NCBI GenBank assembly: GCA_023525715.1
Contig: CM042010.1
Coordinates: forward strand, 156,850,407-156,914,406
DNA: 64,000 nucleotides
Direction: 5' to 3'
DNA from: Cichorium intybus
Taxonomy: Eukaryota > Streptophyta > Magnoliopsida > Asterales > Asteraceae
The notes beneath the pieces were generated by a model. That model saw nothing but the letters and a program-made list of their open reading frames with translations. It was not told the DNA's origin and did no database searches. Shown in pieces: positions 1-9,332 of this stretch. Position 1 is the stretch's first letter; each line of letters starts with the position of its first letter. A program made the translations under genes and the position numbers.

Positions 1-63
1 TTCTTATAGGTTTTTCTTGCATAATATCAATTTGGGACAATTCTCCCCATTGCAATTTCTATC

Positions 64-843
64 ATGGATGAACGAAGAACAATGGGTGATTATCTCGCCA
101 TGGATCAAGGTTATTATGACTTTTATAGTCCAATGCCACAACAAGATCCATATGATGATGATTGGTGGGGGAGCAACAATTCGGACCAAAATCACCATGA
201 CAGGTTATCCTATTTTCTAGCAAATCAAGGAAGATCGCACGAGTCTTCACTTGACAATAAGTTGGATCTAATGATGGAATTGTTGAAAGAAGGCTTCAAA
301 CAAGAGGAAAACAACTCCAAAGCAATTTCAATTCTTGAAAATCAATTGGAACAAATGGTGGAGCAACTAAAACAACAACCACTAGACGAACATTCAGATA
401 CTATGCAAGCGGATGAGGTAACTATCTTGTATAGTGATGAATATTTTGACATTAATGTACATACACCTACACCACTTGATTATGAGGTTGTTGTGGAGGA
501 TTATGTATCAATTGATGCGGAAAATATTGAACTAGAAATAATTAACCAAGAAAAATCTGAAATTGAATTGGAAACGTCTCACACAATTTTCCATGAACCG
601 GAAACACCCAAAGTTGGGGAGGGGTCAGTGGAGTCTAATACCACCCCCGACCTAGCGAATTTCAAAGAACCCAAAAAGAACATTCTTGTTGACATTTTTG
701 TGTTAGATTCTAAAAAACTAGACATATTCAAAAAACCGCATGACATCATCAATCGTCCCATTTTGACAACTATTTTTTCTCAAATTAGTTGTCATGAAGG
801 TGTCATTGATGTGACATTTGGAAACCAAAAATTTAAACTTTAA
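64..843 (+). CDS. acidic ORF of non-autonomous Athila-like element, C-terminus resembling protease tail
   Basis: 259 codons from an ATG at 64; a second methionine seven codons on starts MGDY, the same start seen in the minus-strand ORF at 28961-30220, so MGDY may be the real start. The N-terminus is Asp/Tyr/Gln-rich, residues about 65-115 are Leu/Gln-rich and likely coiled coil, and the middle is acidic. The last 50 residues (HDIINRPILTTIF, then FGNQKFKL) resemble the end of the Athila aspartic protease (GRPFLAT-type motif and following strand) but lack the catalytic Asp-Ser/Thr-Gly. I infer a fusion of a leader ORF to a pol remnant left by internal deletion. Cellular function is unknown. Confidence 0.6.
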   Translation: MDERRTMGDYLAMDQGYYDFYSPMPQQDPYDDDWWGSNNSDQNHHDRLSYFLANQGRSHESSLDNKLDLMMELLKEGFKQEENNSKAISILENQLEQMVEQLKQQPLDEHSDTMQADEVTILYSDEYFDINVHTPTPLDYEVVVEDYVSIDAENIELEIINQEKSEIELETSHTIFHEPETPKVGEGSVESNTTPDLANFKEPKKNILVDIFVLDSKKLDIFKKPHDIINRPILTTIFSQISCHEGVIDVTFGNQKFKL

Positions 844-882
844 CTATTTGGATGTACTAATGATCCTCCGATCGGTGGCGAC

Positions 883-1242
883 TTGTTTGTAATCAATACT
901 ATGGATGATTATGTCTATGAGCATACCGAAAATATGCTTGTCGACACTACCCACAATCTGGAGAAACGTTTCTCTTGTAACAGGTTAAAAGCATTGGATG
1001 ATTCCAAAAGTCAACTTCTGAAGAAAAAAATAAAGAACAAGAATCATCATACAACACTCACCTATAAACCAAATAAGAAGGCGGCTCATGATGCAAAACA
1101 TCAAGTCAAGAAATTCATTCAAAAAAATTGTGGTCGGTTTTTCAAAGAAAGGATTAAGTGTTTTCGTAGAAGGCTTAAAAGTAAATGGTTAGGCCCCCAC
1201 AAGGTCAAAGTTGACTTGCCATTTGATCCAGGTGAAACTTAA
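883..1242 (+). pseudogene. pol remnant: post-protease linker and integrase C-terminal tail
   Basis: A 119-codon frame 40 bases after the previous ORF, in a different frame. It opens with a stretch like the linker that follows the protease in Athila pol (DLFVINTMDDYVYEHT) and closes with RRLKSKWLGPHKV, which resembles the 'LKSRW.GPF.V' motif near the integrase C-terminus. Everything between (reverse transcriptase, RNase H, integrase core) is missing. The best reading is a large internal deletion joining the two ends of pol, followed by a frameshift. After the stop come a few more integrase-tail-like codons and then the conserved Athila block. Confidence 0.5.
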
Positions 1243-1359
1243 GAATGTGCGTTGTTTGAAGAAAAAGAGAAATATATGACACCATATCAACGCAACATGA
1301 TTGTTTTTCAAAAAAGTCAACTGACATACGATCCTCCGTGAAGCATGGTACATGTATCT

Positions 1360-1408
1360 GTCTAGCTAAAGACGTTAAACTTAGCGCTTTACGGGAGGCA
1401 ACCCACGA
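1360..1408 (+). other. conserved Athila pol/env junction block
   Basis: Contains GACGTTAAACTTAGCGCTT (1371-1389) and then GGGAGGCAACCCA (1393-1405). The same two blocks occur on the minus strand at 28894-28942 in the other Athila-like element, at the same relative place (after the ORFs, before the 3' region), although flanking sequence is unalike. I recall similar blocks between integrase and the env-like region in plant Athila elements. A role in RNA processing or translation is only a guess. Confidence 0.6.
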
Positions 1409-3066
1409 ACTTTGTGGGTGTGTTCACTGCAAACCCTCACGAGACTTCACTCGTCTACTAGGGGCAACCTAGCGGTTTAAAAGGCTTGTTGCACGTGCTA
1501 AGTGCAATCGCGATCCCTGGCGAAATTGAGGGTTATTTTTTATTTTTTTTATTTAATACGGTGCTTGTAATTTTGTTTTGTTTTTTGTAGGATATTTTTT
1601 GTTGCATCGGGGACGATCCAAAGGCAAAAAGTTGGGGAGGAGTGCACTTGAACGAGTGACAATAAATCGAGGAAAGATGAAAGATTGAAGAAATCGACAC
1701 ATTAAAAAAATCCAAAATTTTCGGTTTTGTTCGGACCCAAACGAAAATTTTAAGCATCCTCTACCATCAAATTACTAGGTGAATCGCTCTTCTTTGCCTT
1801 TTTTTTCTTTTATTTCTCTCGGTTGTGTTTGTTTTGGTTGTGTTAGTTGAAAACTTTTAATATGGATTTGGATGTACTCTGATGATGAAATTTTGGAACT
1901 TGATGAACTGTCCCCGAGTTTTTCTTCCTTTTTGTCCCGGTTGTGACTCTGCAAAACGAAAGATGATTGAATAAAAGCGACTGGACATAGATAGCAGGTG
2001 TTGAGATAAAAGTGACATTCCAACTAATGTATATTTCTGTGGTTGCATGTCCGGTTCAAGTAACAAATGGACAAAAATGTTTTAACTTCAAGTTGTAAAC
2101 TGGTTTTTTCTAAAAATTTATGTTTCAAAAGTTCCTCTAGAGATACCTTGTTTAAAGAACCCTGATGGCCCGGTTCTCGAATTTGCTTGTAAAGATCCCT
2201 ACTGCATTCTATGACCGCACGACCTTAGATGTCCCTATTTTTGTAATCTATATTCCGCTGTTTGAGTTGTTGTGTACCTGGAGCCTGGTGTACCCCATTT
2301 CAGGTTTCCACCGTCCACAGCTGCTTGAATATGAATATACCTTTGGGACTTTGATAAGTATTTTGCTAAGTAACCGGCAACCCGTAGGTGACCCCTCTTG
2401 GAAGCCGCGCAAAAAGGCAAGACTCACTTGAAAAGTAGATTGCATATAAGTAATTTTAAATTAACGATCTATATTTCGCTGTTTGGGGTTGTTGCGTACC
2501 TGGGACCTGGTGTACTCCATTTCAGGTTTTCACGTCCACCATCAACTTTAAATATGAATATTATACTCGGAGCAAAATATTCTGAGACATAGATCACAAC
2601 TGAAGTTCTACGAATGCAAATCAAATGGAAAAGTAAAAATGGCAAATGAGTAAAAGTATAAATTTAAAATGGTTGTAATGCGGCAAAAGAAAAAAAAAAG
2701 AAGAGAGAAAAAGAGAAAAAAAAAATAATAATAATAAATAAAAAGAACCTTAGGAATCTGGACAGAATGCAGTAACAAAAAAGGACCGACCGTACCATGT
2801 CACTGGAAAAACCGCAGGGGGAGGTAAACTTGGTATCTTTGGAGAGACTTTTGAAAAATGAATTTTTGACTTAGCCGTTTGCAGGGTGAAGAAATTTTAA
2901 GATCACTAAATAGTGCGTTGCACTTCAATTAAACGGACATTCGGGCTGGCAATGGACACAGGCGTATGCAATACTGTAATGTCTACTTTTGTTTGATTGC
3001 TTGTTATTTTATGGACTGGACCTGAATTCTGATTTCGTTGAGTCTTTCTCGGGACGAGAAAGAGAT
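1409..3066 (+). other. non-coding 3' internal region with an imperfect duplication
   Basis: No credible ORF. A pyrimidine run ending TTTTTTGTAG (about 1581-1590) looks like a splice acceptor and is followed by a GTTGGGGAGGAGTGCAC-like sequence, a common arrangement before env-like regions of Athila elements. An imperfect direct duplication of about 110 bp lies at 2237-2345 and 2460-2570 (shared pieces: ATCTATATT-CGCTGTTTG, GTACCTGG, CATTTCAGGTTT). A purine-rich stretch of A and G lies at 2686-2745. Confidence 0.5.
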
Positions 3067-3080
3067 AAGTTGGGGAGGTT
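3067..3080 (+). other. polypurine tract of the plus-strand Athila-like element
   Basis: AAGTTGGGGAGGTT immediately precedes the LTR start TGATCGGG at 3081; this is the expected plus-strand priming site. Confidence 0.65.
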
Positions 3081-4317
3081 TGATCGGGTCATTTTGGTTT
3101 GAAGTAAAATGTGATTAACGTGATAAATTAAGCCTTGTTAAACCAAGAACGACCCTACTTTTGATGGAATTGAGTGAATTACATGCAGGGATTGAAAAAC
3201 GGGAATTTTGGGCGAAAACCACGTATCAAACGGACACCGGAAGCGGGAGAAAAACCCCAGCGTCCCAGCAGCGTCCCAGGAAGCGTCCCAGACGCTGACC
3301 TGGAACTCTGGCCCATTTTGAAGAGAAAAAGCAAGCCAGATGCGCGAGGAAGCCCGTCAACGTCCTAGGTGGCGTCTGGGACGCTGTCCTAGGACGCCCA
3401 GCGTTTTTGGAGCGTCTCGTTCTGGGACGTTGCGCGTCGTAAAAGCTGAAGAACTGCACTTAGCGTCCCACAGGCGTCTGGGACGCTTGCCTAGGACGCT
3501 GCCGCCTAGAATGCCCTAAATTGCCTTATTTAAGCCACTCTATTTAATGGAACTTGATCCCATCGACCCAAGGCAGCCTCCAGACGAATTTCCCAAGGTT
3601 TTGACAGTTTTCCAAGGTCTAAAACACTCCAAAATCATCCCCAAACAATTCCCAATCTCAAATTAAACCTCTTTTGCATCAAGATCAAGCCAGAATTCCT
3701 GATGTTTTGAAGTTCCAGTCATGTTCAACATCTCCAACACAGAGTTTGCATCAGTTCTAGTTATGAGTAGCTAAATCATCCCGTGATCACAACCGGGAGT
3801 AGGTTTTGATTTCTTTTCCAGTATTGTATTAGATTTGAACATTTTAGATTCATGAACACAGTATTTGGTTTGTTTGTTTTTCAATCATATGATTAGACTT
3901 CCATTACTTGTTCTTAAATTGTTGCTTGATTGAGTGTAAGACAATTCTATTGTGATCTTCCCCACCGTGCCAAATCATCCACAGTGGTGTGTAGGACGGA
4001 GGGTGCGGATTTTACATAGTTTGATCCTAGATTTAGTCAGTAACAGTACGGTTATGTCTATGTAATCTGAATGAACGCAAAATTAGTAGAATATGATATA
4101 ATACATTGTTAGGAATCAAAACTGAAACCGGGAGTGATCACCCTTTTCTCTGATTGAATTAAACCTTTTGCAGTATTTGTTTGTCTGAATTTGTTTGCTT
4201 TTAAATCTGTTAGAACTAGATTGTTAACCATAAGCTCCTCGTGGATTCGACCCTTACTTGCCCTAGCTAATTAGTGCGTTTAAGGTTTATTTTTGATTGC
4301 ATCAACGACTGCGATCA
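3081..4317 (+). repeat. 3' LTR of the plus-strand Athila-like element
   Basis: 1237 bp, starting TGATCGGGTCA and ending ACTGCGATCA. It has a GC-rich block of repeated GCGTCCCAG / GGACGC units (about 3240-3510), a TATA-like TTATTTAAG just after it, and near the 3' end GGATTCGACCCTTACTTGCC, a sequence type also found at the 3' end of the solo LTR (about 6797-6818). Start and end are defined by the polypurine tract on the left and by the resumption of the interrupted minus-strand gag frame on the right. Confidence 0.7.
3240..3535 (+). promoter_or_regulatory. GC-rich repeated block before LTR TATA-like box
   Basis: Several copies of GCGTCCCAG and GGACGC, including the near-palindrome GCGTCTGGGACGC, followed by the A/T box TTATTTAAG at about 3525-3533. 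The arrangement (paired GC-rich elements directly upstream of a TATA-like box) recurs in other LTRs of this window. Confidence 0.45.
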
Positions 4318-4322
4318 TCCCG

Positions 4323-4838
4323 CTGGATGATGTATTGATCATCGCTTGATTGGTCAGGTCCACCCCTTCAAAGAATAGCTTCACCGGCTGCCATTTTGGG
4401 ATATCATGATGTGGGCACGACCTCATCAACTCCTTTAACTTATCAAAAGCCTGGTGAAATGCCTCCCCCGGCTTTTGCTGAAAATCTTGAATCGCTCGTC
4501 TTATCTCGATGGTCTTACTAGCTGGATAGAACTCTTGCAAAAACTTGGCATTTAGTTGCTCCCACGTGGTAATACTATTAGGTTGAAGAGAAGTGAACCA
4601 ATATTTGGCTTTGTCTTTCAAGGTAAATGGAAACAATCTCAACCTAAAGATGTTCCTATTTGTGTTCCTAGGGATATTTGCATTGGCTATAGCTAAGAAT
4701 TCGTACAAGTGATTATAGGGATCATCTTGTTTGTAACCCCTAAACTCAGGTAATATACCTAAAAGTTGCGGCCTGATTTCTATTTGAGCATCTACATTTT
4801 CAGGAATATATATAGGCGATGCATCGTCATACTCCCGA
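4323..4838 (-). pseudogene. Ty3/Athila gag, capsid part (segment 3 of a gag split by insertions)
   Basis: Minus-strand frame with a Retrotrans_gag (PF03732-type) core: ILPEFRGYKQDDPYNHLYEF, then RLFPFTLKDKAKYWF, then LNAKFLQEFYPASK and FFEGVDLTNQAMINTSSSG. The capsid forms the virus-like particle of LTR retrotransposons. The frame is cut at its N-terminal side by the solo LTR (4844-6875) and at its C-terminal side by the plus-strand element ending at 4317. If the solo LTR and one copy of its GGTTG duplicate are ignored, the frame runs directly into the segment at 6881-7200, which supports the boundaries. Confidence 0.8.
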
Positions 4839-4843
4839 GGTTG

Positions 4844-6875
4844 TGATAGTGCTTTATTTTTACAATAAAACACTATCATTAAAAGACTGTTTTGTCGCAT
4901 AAAGACGCTCAGAGGCACACGAAAACCGTATTTTTGTGCAAAACAAAAGAACTCAAAAACTGCCTTAAAACATGCAAAATGCTTCTCTATAACAGATATG
5001 GTTCAGACAGACCCGTCTAACCTACCTCGTCTGTTAACCAAATAGATCGTATTTCATATAAGAATGCATGTTTTCCTAATATCCAGGCAAAAGCTCACAT
5101 TCCAACGGCAGCTCCTGATGCACACTACAAACTCCCAAAAGTCTGGCGGTGATAATAGATCTACTGTCGGGTCATCACTAGCCCAAGCTAGCCATTTGTT
5201 TTCGCATAGAAAACATCTCACAAATCACAGGGAAAGCCTATTATAATATCATTATTTCTCTCAAAAGAATTATGATTAATTTGTCTTCAGTCCCCAGACA
5301 TCCTCACTAAAATTGCAAGCCAACGAGAGAAAATATCATTTGTTCATACACTGCACATCACGGCCCACTGCTGTGTTGCAGATGCAAATCTGCCAGAACT
5401 ATGGTAATTACCATAGGAAATCCTGATAAGCTCAACATCAAAACAGGCTTATATTAACAGGTGGCTAAACATGAATTACGATTCATGTTTAACTTGAACA
5501 GAGTTCTCCGGAGCTGCTGGTGTGAGGAAAACACGAGGGATTTGTGTGCTAACTTTAAATGGCTTTATTTCAGGAACAAGAATGAATCAAGACCCAAGAA
5601 ACTCTGATAAAACAACCAAACCCAAGGAAGTGATGCTCCAAATCAAAGAGCAAAAATGCGAAAAACTCATAAAAGCTACAGCAATCGCGACTTGACAGAC
5701 CCCTGTGTCGCGACGTGAAGAGAAGCAAAACACAAGGATCCAGACCCTACAGCAATCGCGACGCGACGGAAGCATAGGTCGCGACGCGAAGAACCAAACG
5801 CGACAATACCAACTTTCAGTCGCGAGGCTACCAACAAGACGCACTGACTAGACAAGTGGCCGACCAAAAGCAACACTCGACGCACCCTCGCGACGCGACG
5901 CACCCTTGGTCGCGACGCGAGCCCTGTGTCACAGCAACTATAAATAGATGCATTCTATGGACGTTTTTAGACACCAATTCACGTTTTCAGACACCAATTT
6001 ACTACAATTCTCATAAGAATACTCCAACACTCTCAATCAGTTGTAATATCTCGAAATCTCTCTTAGTTAGTTGTTTAGAACCAATAGATTCTCCATTTCG
6101 GTGGTAATTCTAGTAGTAATTCAAGATAATTCGAAGGGTAAAAGCACCAAGCTACATGCCGAGGAACACCAAGACTATCGCCACGATCATCACTCGAATG
6201 GAAGACTAATCTCTTCAGATTTCTTCCGGTAATGTTATCATACCTTTAGTATAACATGTTTTTACTTTGATTCCAAACAAATGTTTTACTATTGTAACTC
6301 TTAAACTTTCATATCATTGAATGCAAAGTGTTTCATTTGTGTCTACTTTTACTTGTTATCATATTTTCAAGATATAGTATTATCAACTTATTATTCGTGC
6401 CTATCTCCTCTAAATAACGAGTTAAGACGAATAATCGCTTAATATACTTTGTGCCCAATTAATATGATTAATAAGTTGTAATGTTACTATTATTTAGATA
6501 AAACATAATATTGCCAAACCATTGTTTGTACCTAATCTACTAAATTGTTAGACAAAGACAAACAATTGATTCAACATGTTATGTATTTACCCATTTAATA
6601 GCAATTGTTAGTAAACTATAATTATGTCAAAGTAATTATATCGGAATCATTATAGTAAAACATGCGAACCTAATTGTTGATAACTAAACCGGAAGTAATT
6701 CTTTCTCTATTTTCAAGTTACTATTTCAATATTTTTACCATCACAATCAATATTTACTTTACAACTCGTTAAAGATTAACCACTAAATCCCTATGGACTC
6801 GACCCCGCTTGCCCTATCTACGTAGTAATAGTGGGTTATAAATTGTTTTTGACGAGTGTGACGATCGCGTTGTCA
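4844..6875 (+). repeat. solo LTR, TSD GGTTG
   Basis: 2032 bp beginning TGATAGTGC and ending GCGTTGTCA, flanked by direct repeats GGTTG at 4839-4843 and 6876-6880. It contains no internal region, primer site or pol, so it is best read as a solo LTR left by LTR-LTR recombination. It has paired CGCGACGCGA-type motifs (5687-5922) before a TATA box CTATAAATAG (5938-5947), and near the end GGACTCGACCCCGCTTGCCC, similar to the plus-strand Athila-like LTR. Orientation is inferred from these. The first 35 bp form a perfect-armed hairpin (TGATAGTG ... CACTATCA). Confidence 0.8.
5682..5947 (+). promoter_or_regulatory. CGCG-rich paired motifs and TATA box of solo LTR
   Basis: Repeated TCGCGACGCGA-like units near 5754, 5784, 5888 and 5909, then CTATAAATAG at 5938-5947. 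This is the expected place of a U3 promoter. CGCG cores match the VCGCGB class bound by CAMTA calmodulin-binding factors; that assignment is inference. Confidence 0.5.
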
Positions 6876-6880
6876 GGTTG

Positions 6881-7205
6881 GAAGTGTGACGCAACCAATT
6901 GCCCTCTCGGTTGTGCAAAATATAAGGGTGGAGCAAAGTTACCGTTATGATGATCATTGTTGTTGTTGTAAAATTGTTGCCCTTCTGGTTGCTGCGGTTG
7001 TTGCATTCTCCTTGGAGGTCCTCGACCTCGGTTCCATTGTTGCTGCTACGGAGGAGGAATCCATCCTTCATCCTCCTCGTCATATCCTTGCTCTACCTAC
7101 TGGTATTGATACTGCTGTGGCGGAGGTTGTGGTTGCACATGCTCTTGGGTTTGTTGTGGTAAGGTTTGAAAAACAGTTTGTGGTTTAAAGATGGGTTGTT
7201 GGTAC
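6881..7205 (-). pseudogene. Athila gag, Gln/Asn-rich spacer (segment 2)
   Basis: Minus-strand frame reading RGPPRRMQQPQQPEGQQFYNN and then QPRGQLVASHFQP, a Gln/Asn/Pro-rich spacer N-terminal to the capsid. At 6881 it abuts the solo LTR duplicate and, with the insertion removed, runs into the capsid segment at 4838. At 7201-7205 it meets the GGTAC duplicate of the copia insertion and continues at 14791. At least one stop is present in the spacer, so the gag was decayed or diverged. Confidence 0.65.
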
Positions 7206-7970
7206 TGTTGGATTAGGTGTCTAAGCCATGACTAATAATTAGTATTTATCTAATTAATAGTAGCATAGTCCATTTGGGTTGCCCTCATAGTTGGAGGATT
7301 GGCAGAAAGTCCGGTAGAGAGAAAGATTGATTTATTATGTGATTAATAAATCAATAGAAATTAAATAAATAGTTTATTAATATATTTAAGTGATAATATA
7401 TTAATTAGAAACTATAATAATTAATTAGAAATTTTTCTGGAATTAATTGGAATTAATTTGGCAGTTAAATTGATTAATTAAGGTGCAGGGACTAAAACTG
7501 TAATTATTCAATAGTTGAGTAAGTGACAGTTGAGTGAGTGAGAGTGGTGAACGAAATTATATATGGAAACATATATATTTTTCGATTTTGATAATGAGGA
7601 TAAAAGGGTTTGAATTATTAAGATAAAGGCTTATCTTAATTTGAATTCAAAAAGGTTTATCTGATCACCATTTGGAGCCTATAAATAGGGAGGCTCACCC
7701 TAACCCTAAAGCCACGATTTTGAAGCTCTCTAAGAAGGTATTTTCGGCCAACAACTCCAAGCTAGGGTGTGACTACATTTGAGGCAAGAGGTTTCTGTTG
7801 CTTTGCTTCCAAGATTCACTAAAGGTTGGTTTTTCTTGATCTTTCTTTTAGTTTAATTCTTTTTGGGCCTTTTAGGAATTGTTATATGTTTAACTAGAAG
7901 AAAAATTTAGATCTATATAGGTTGCATGTGAACTTAGGATTTTTAGTTCATAGTTGCAGAAAACCTTTCA
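7206..7970 (+). repeat. left LTR of copia element
   Basis: 765 bp, TGTTGGATT...ACCTTTCA, with TATA box CCTATAAATAGGG at about 7678-7690. It differs from the right LTR at few sites, for example C/T in AGTCCATTT versus AGTCTATTT. Confidence 0.92.
7680..7687 (+). promoter_or_regulatory. TATA box of copia LTR
   Basis: TATAAATA in the left LTR; the right LTR copy is at 14495-14502. It marks the U3/R promoter. Confidence 0.65.
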
Positions 7971-7971
7971 G

Positions 7972-7983
7972 TGGTATCAGAGC
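7972..7983 (+). other. primer-binding site, initiator tRNA-Met
   Basis: TGGTATCAGAGC, one base after the LTR end; standard for plant Ty1/copia elements. Confidence 0.9.
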
Positions 7984-8678
7984 ATTTTGGTTGTTTTTCT
8001 TGTTAAATTGCTATAACTGCTTTCCTTGTAATTAGGGTTTATAGTCTCTAAACCCTAATTTTGGGCAAATCGACATTAGGGTTAGGGTTTTGAAAAACCC
8101 TAGCCCCCCTCTATTTTGGCGATTTTATGATTAGGGTTTAGAAGGTATTCTATTTTTGGTAACTTTAAATTGTTTAAAAGATAAACCTTAAAACCTTTTA
8201 TCCTAAAATCGAAAATTAAGGGATTAGGATAGTTTTTAATTAATTTGATTAATTTGATAAAACCTATCTACATTTGAATTAATTTAATTAATTGGTAATT
8301 AAAAGATAATTCAAGGATTTAATTTAATTTTAAATTTAATTGTTTAAATTGGCGAAAATTAAAAGGATAAATCCTAAAATATTTTAAAAGGTTTAAAATA
8401 TCAAATTTAATTATTTTAATTAATTGGTTAATTAAAAGATAATTAAAATCTTTTTTTAAAGGTTTAATTTAATTTGAAATTTAATAGTTTAAATCGACAA
8501 TAAATTAAAAGATAAACCAGAAACAATTTTTTAAAGGTTTAAAAAATTACATCTTATATATATTATAATTAGAAAGTTATTGTTATATGTATAAGATTGA
8601 AATGGTTATTCAAATCATTAGTAGGCCTCATTCACGAAGCTGGTCTATAAATGGGTATAAGGAGACTGCCTATAAAAT

Positions 8679-8762
8679 GGCGGTCTAATGGGTGAACACT
8701 CTCGCCCACCGCTCGCCTGATCAGTGGAGGGTCGTTAGCTGAACAGGTTTGATAGGACCGCC
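8679..8762 (+). other. leader stem-loop with self-complementary CTGATCAG
   Basis: Arms GGCGGTC/GACCGCC enclose smaller stems (CCAC...GTGG) that expose the 8-nt palindrome CTGATCAG at 8717-8724. The palindrome is kept in the other copy at 59622-59629. By analogy with retroviral leaders this could serve RNA dimerisation; that is inference. Confidence 0.4.
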
Positions 8763-8888
8763 TAATAATCACTAAAAGTATAATGATTCAAAGTACTAGA
8801 ACACTTAATAAAACCCAAATCTAGTTACTTTAGGAAAAATGTGAATTGGTGCTAATCCATGAAATTGCACATTGCACTTTATGAAACA

Positions 8889-8922
8889 TTGGTGGAGCGT
8901 GTGTGGTTTACCGGCACGCCAA
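8889..8922 (+). other. conserved-core hairpin 1
   Basis: Arms TTGGTG/CGCCAA (one G-U-type pair) around a 22-nt core that contains GTGTGTGGTTTACCGG. Outer arms CATTGCA, TTTATGAA / TTCATAAA, TGCAATG extend the structure to 8870-8947. Confidence 0.55.
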
Positions 8923-8969
8923 TTGGGGTTCATAAAGAGTTGCAATGGGTTTCCCGGGTATTATCATTG

Positions 8970-9003
8970 TTGATGGAGCGTGTGTGGTTTACCGGCACAT
9001 CAA
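8970..9003 (+). other. conserved-core hairpin 2
   Basis: Arms TTGATG/CATCAA around the same core as hairpin 1. Outer arms CGGGT, TTATCAT / ATGATAA, ACCCG extend it to 8955-9024. Confidence 0.55.
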
Positions 9004-9332
9004 TTAGAGATGATAATTAACCCGAGAGTACCAAGCTAATTTTCATGGTTATTCACATCCAGTTTGTGATCCTCGGCATCCCAGTCACAAACAGTGGGGC
9101 ACATCCGAGATTAAACATACCATTTAAAAGTTTAATGAATCTCATCAGACCTAGGAATTTCATAAGATGAAATTGATAAGTGTTTATCTACCTTAATGAC
9201 CATTATGTTGTGATTACGGCATCCCTCTTCACACCATAGTTGGGGTATTTTGGATCCTAGCCTTAATAAATAATATATTGGGTAATTATTTAAAAGGAAC
9301 AGTTAAACTAATAAATTCTATTTCTTTTATAG

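Larger units (their letters stand above)
1..4317 (+). mobile_element. Athila-like LTR retrotransposon, non-autonomous, 5' end outside window
   Basis: Reading 5' to 3', I see a leader, an acidic ORF (64-843), an integrase-tail-like stretch (883-1242), the block conserved in Athila elements (1360-1408), a long non-coding stretch, a polypurine tract (3067-3080) and a 3' LTR (3081-4317) that starts TGATC and ends GATCA. No reverse transcriptase, RNase H or integrase core fits in the 3.1 kb internal region, so this is a deletion derivative that depends on other elements. It is inserted in opposite orientation into the gag of an older minus-strand element whose reading frame resumes at 4323. The candidate target duplicate TCCCG (4318-4322) cannot be paired because the 5' LTR lies outside the window. 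Confidence 0.75.
7984..9332 (+). other. long structured leader between PBS and gag
   Basis: About 1.35 kb without ORFs. The first half is A/T-rich with repeated TTTAATTTAATT-like stretches. The second half (8625-9030) is rich in inverted repeats: GGCGGTC (8679-8685) with GACCGCC (8756-8762), and two hairpins with a shared apical core (8870-8947 and 8955-9024). The second half is well conserved in the other copy (59520-59960), unlike much of the rest. Confidence 0.6.

Noticed and set aside
5856..6107. 83-codon ORF in the solo LTR
   Set aside because: Lies over the CGCG/TATA promoter block, no protein-like features.
8889..9003. Conserved-core hairpins as a CRISPR array
   Set aside because: Spacing is irregular (81 bp, then 2.9 kb, 1 kb), arms vary with the repeat, and they lie within a plant retrotransposon.
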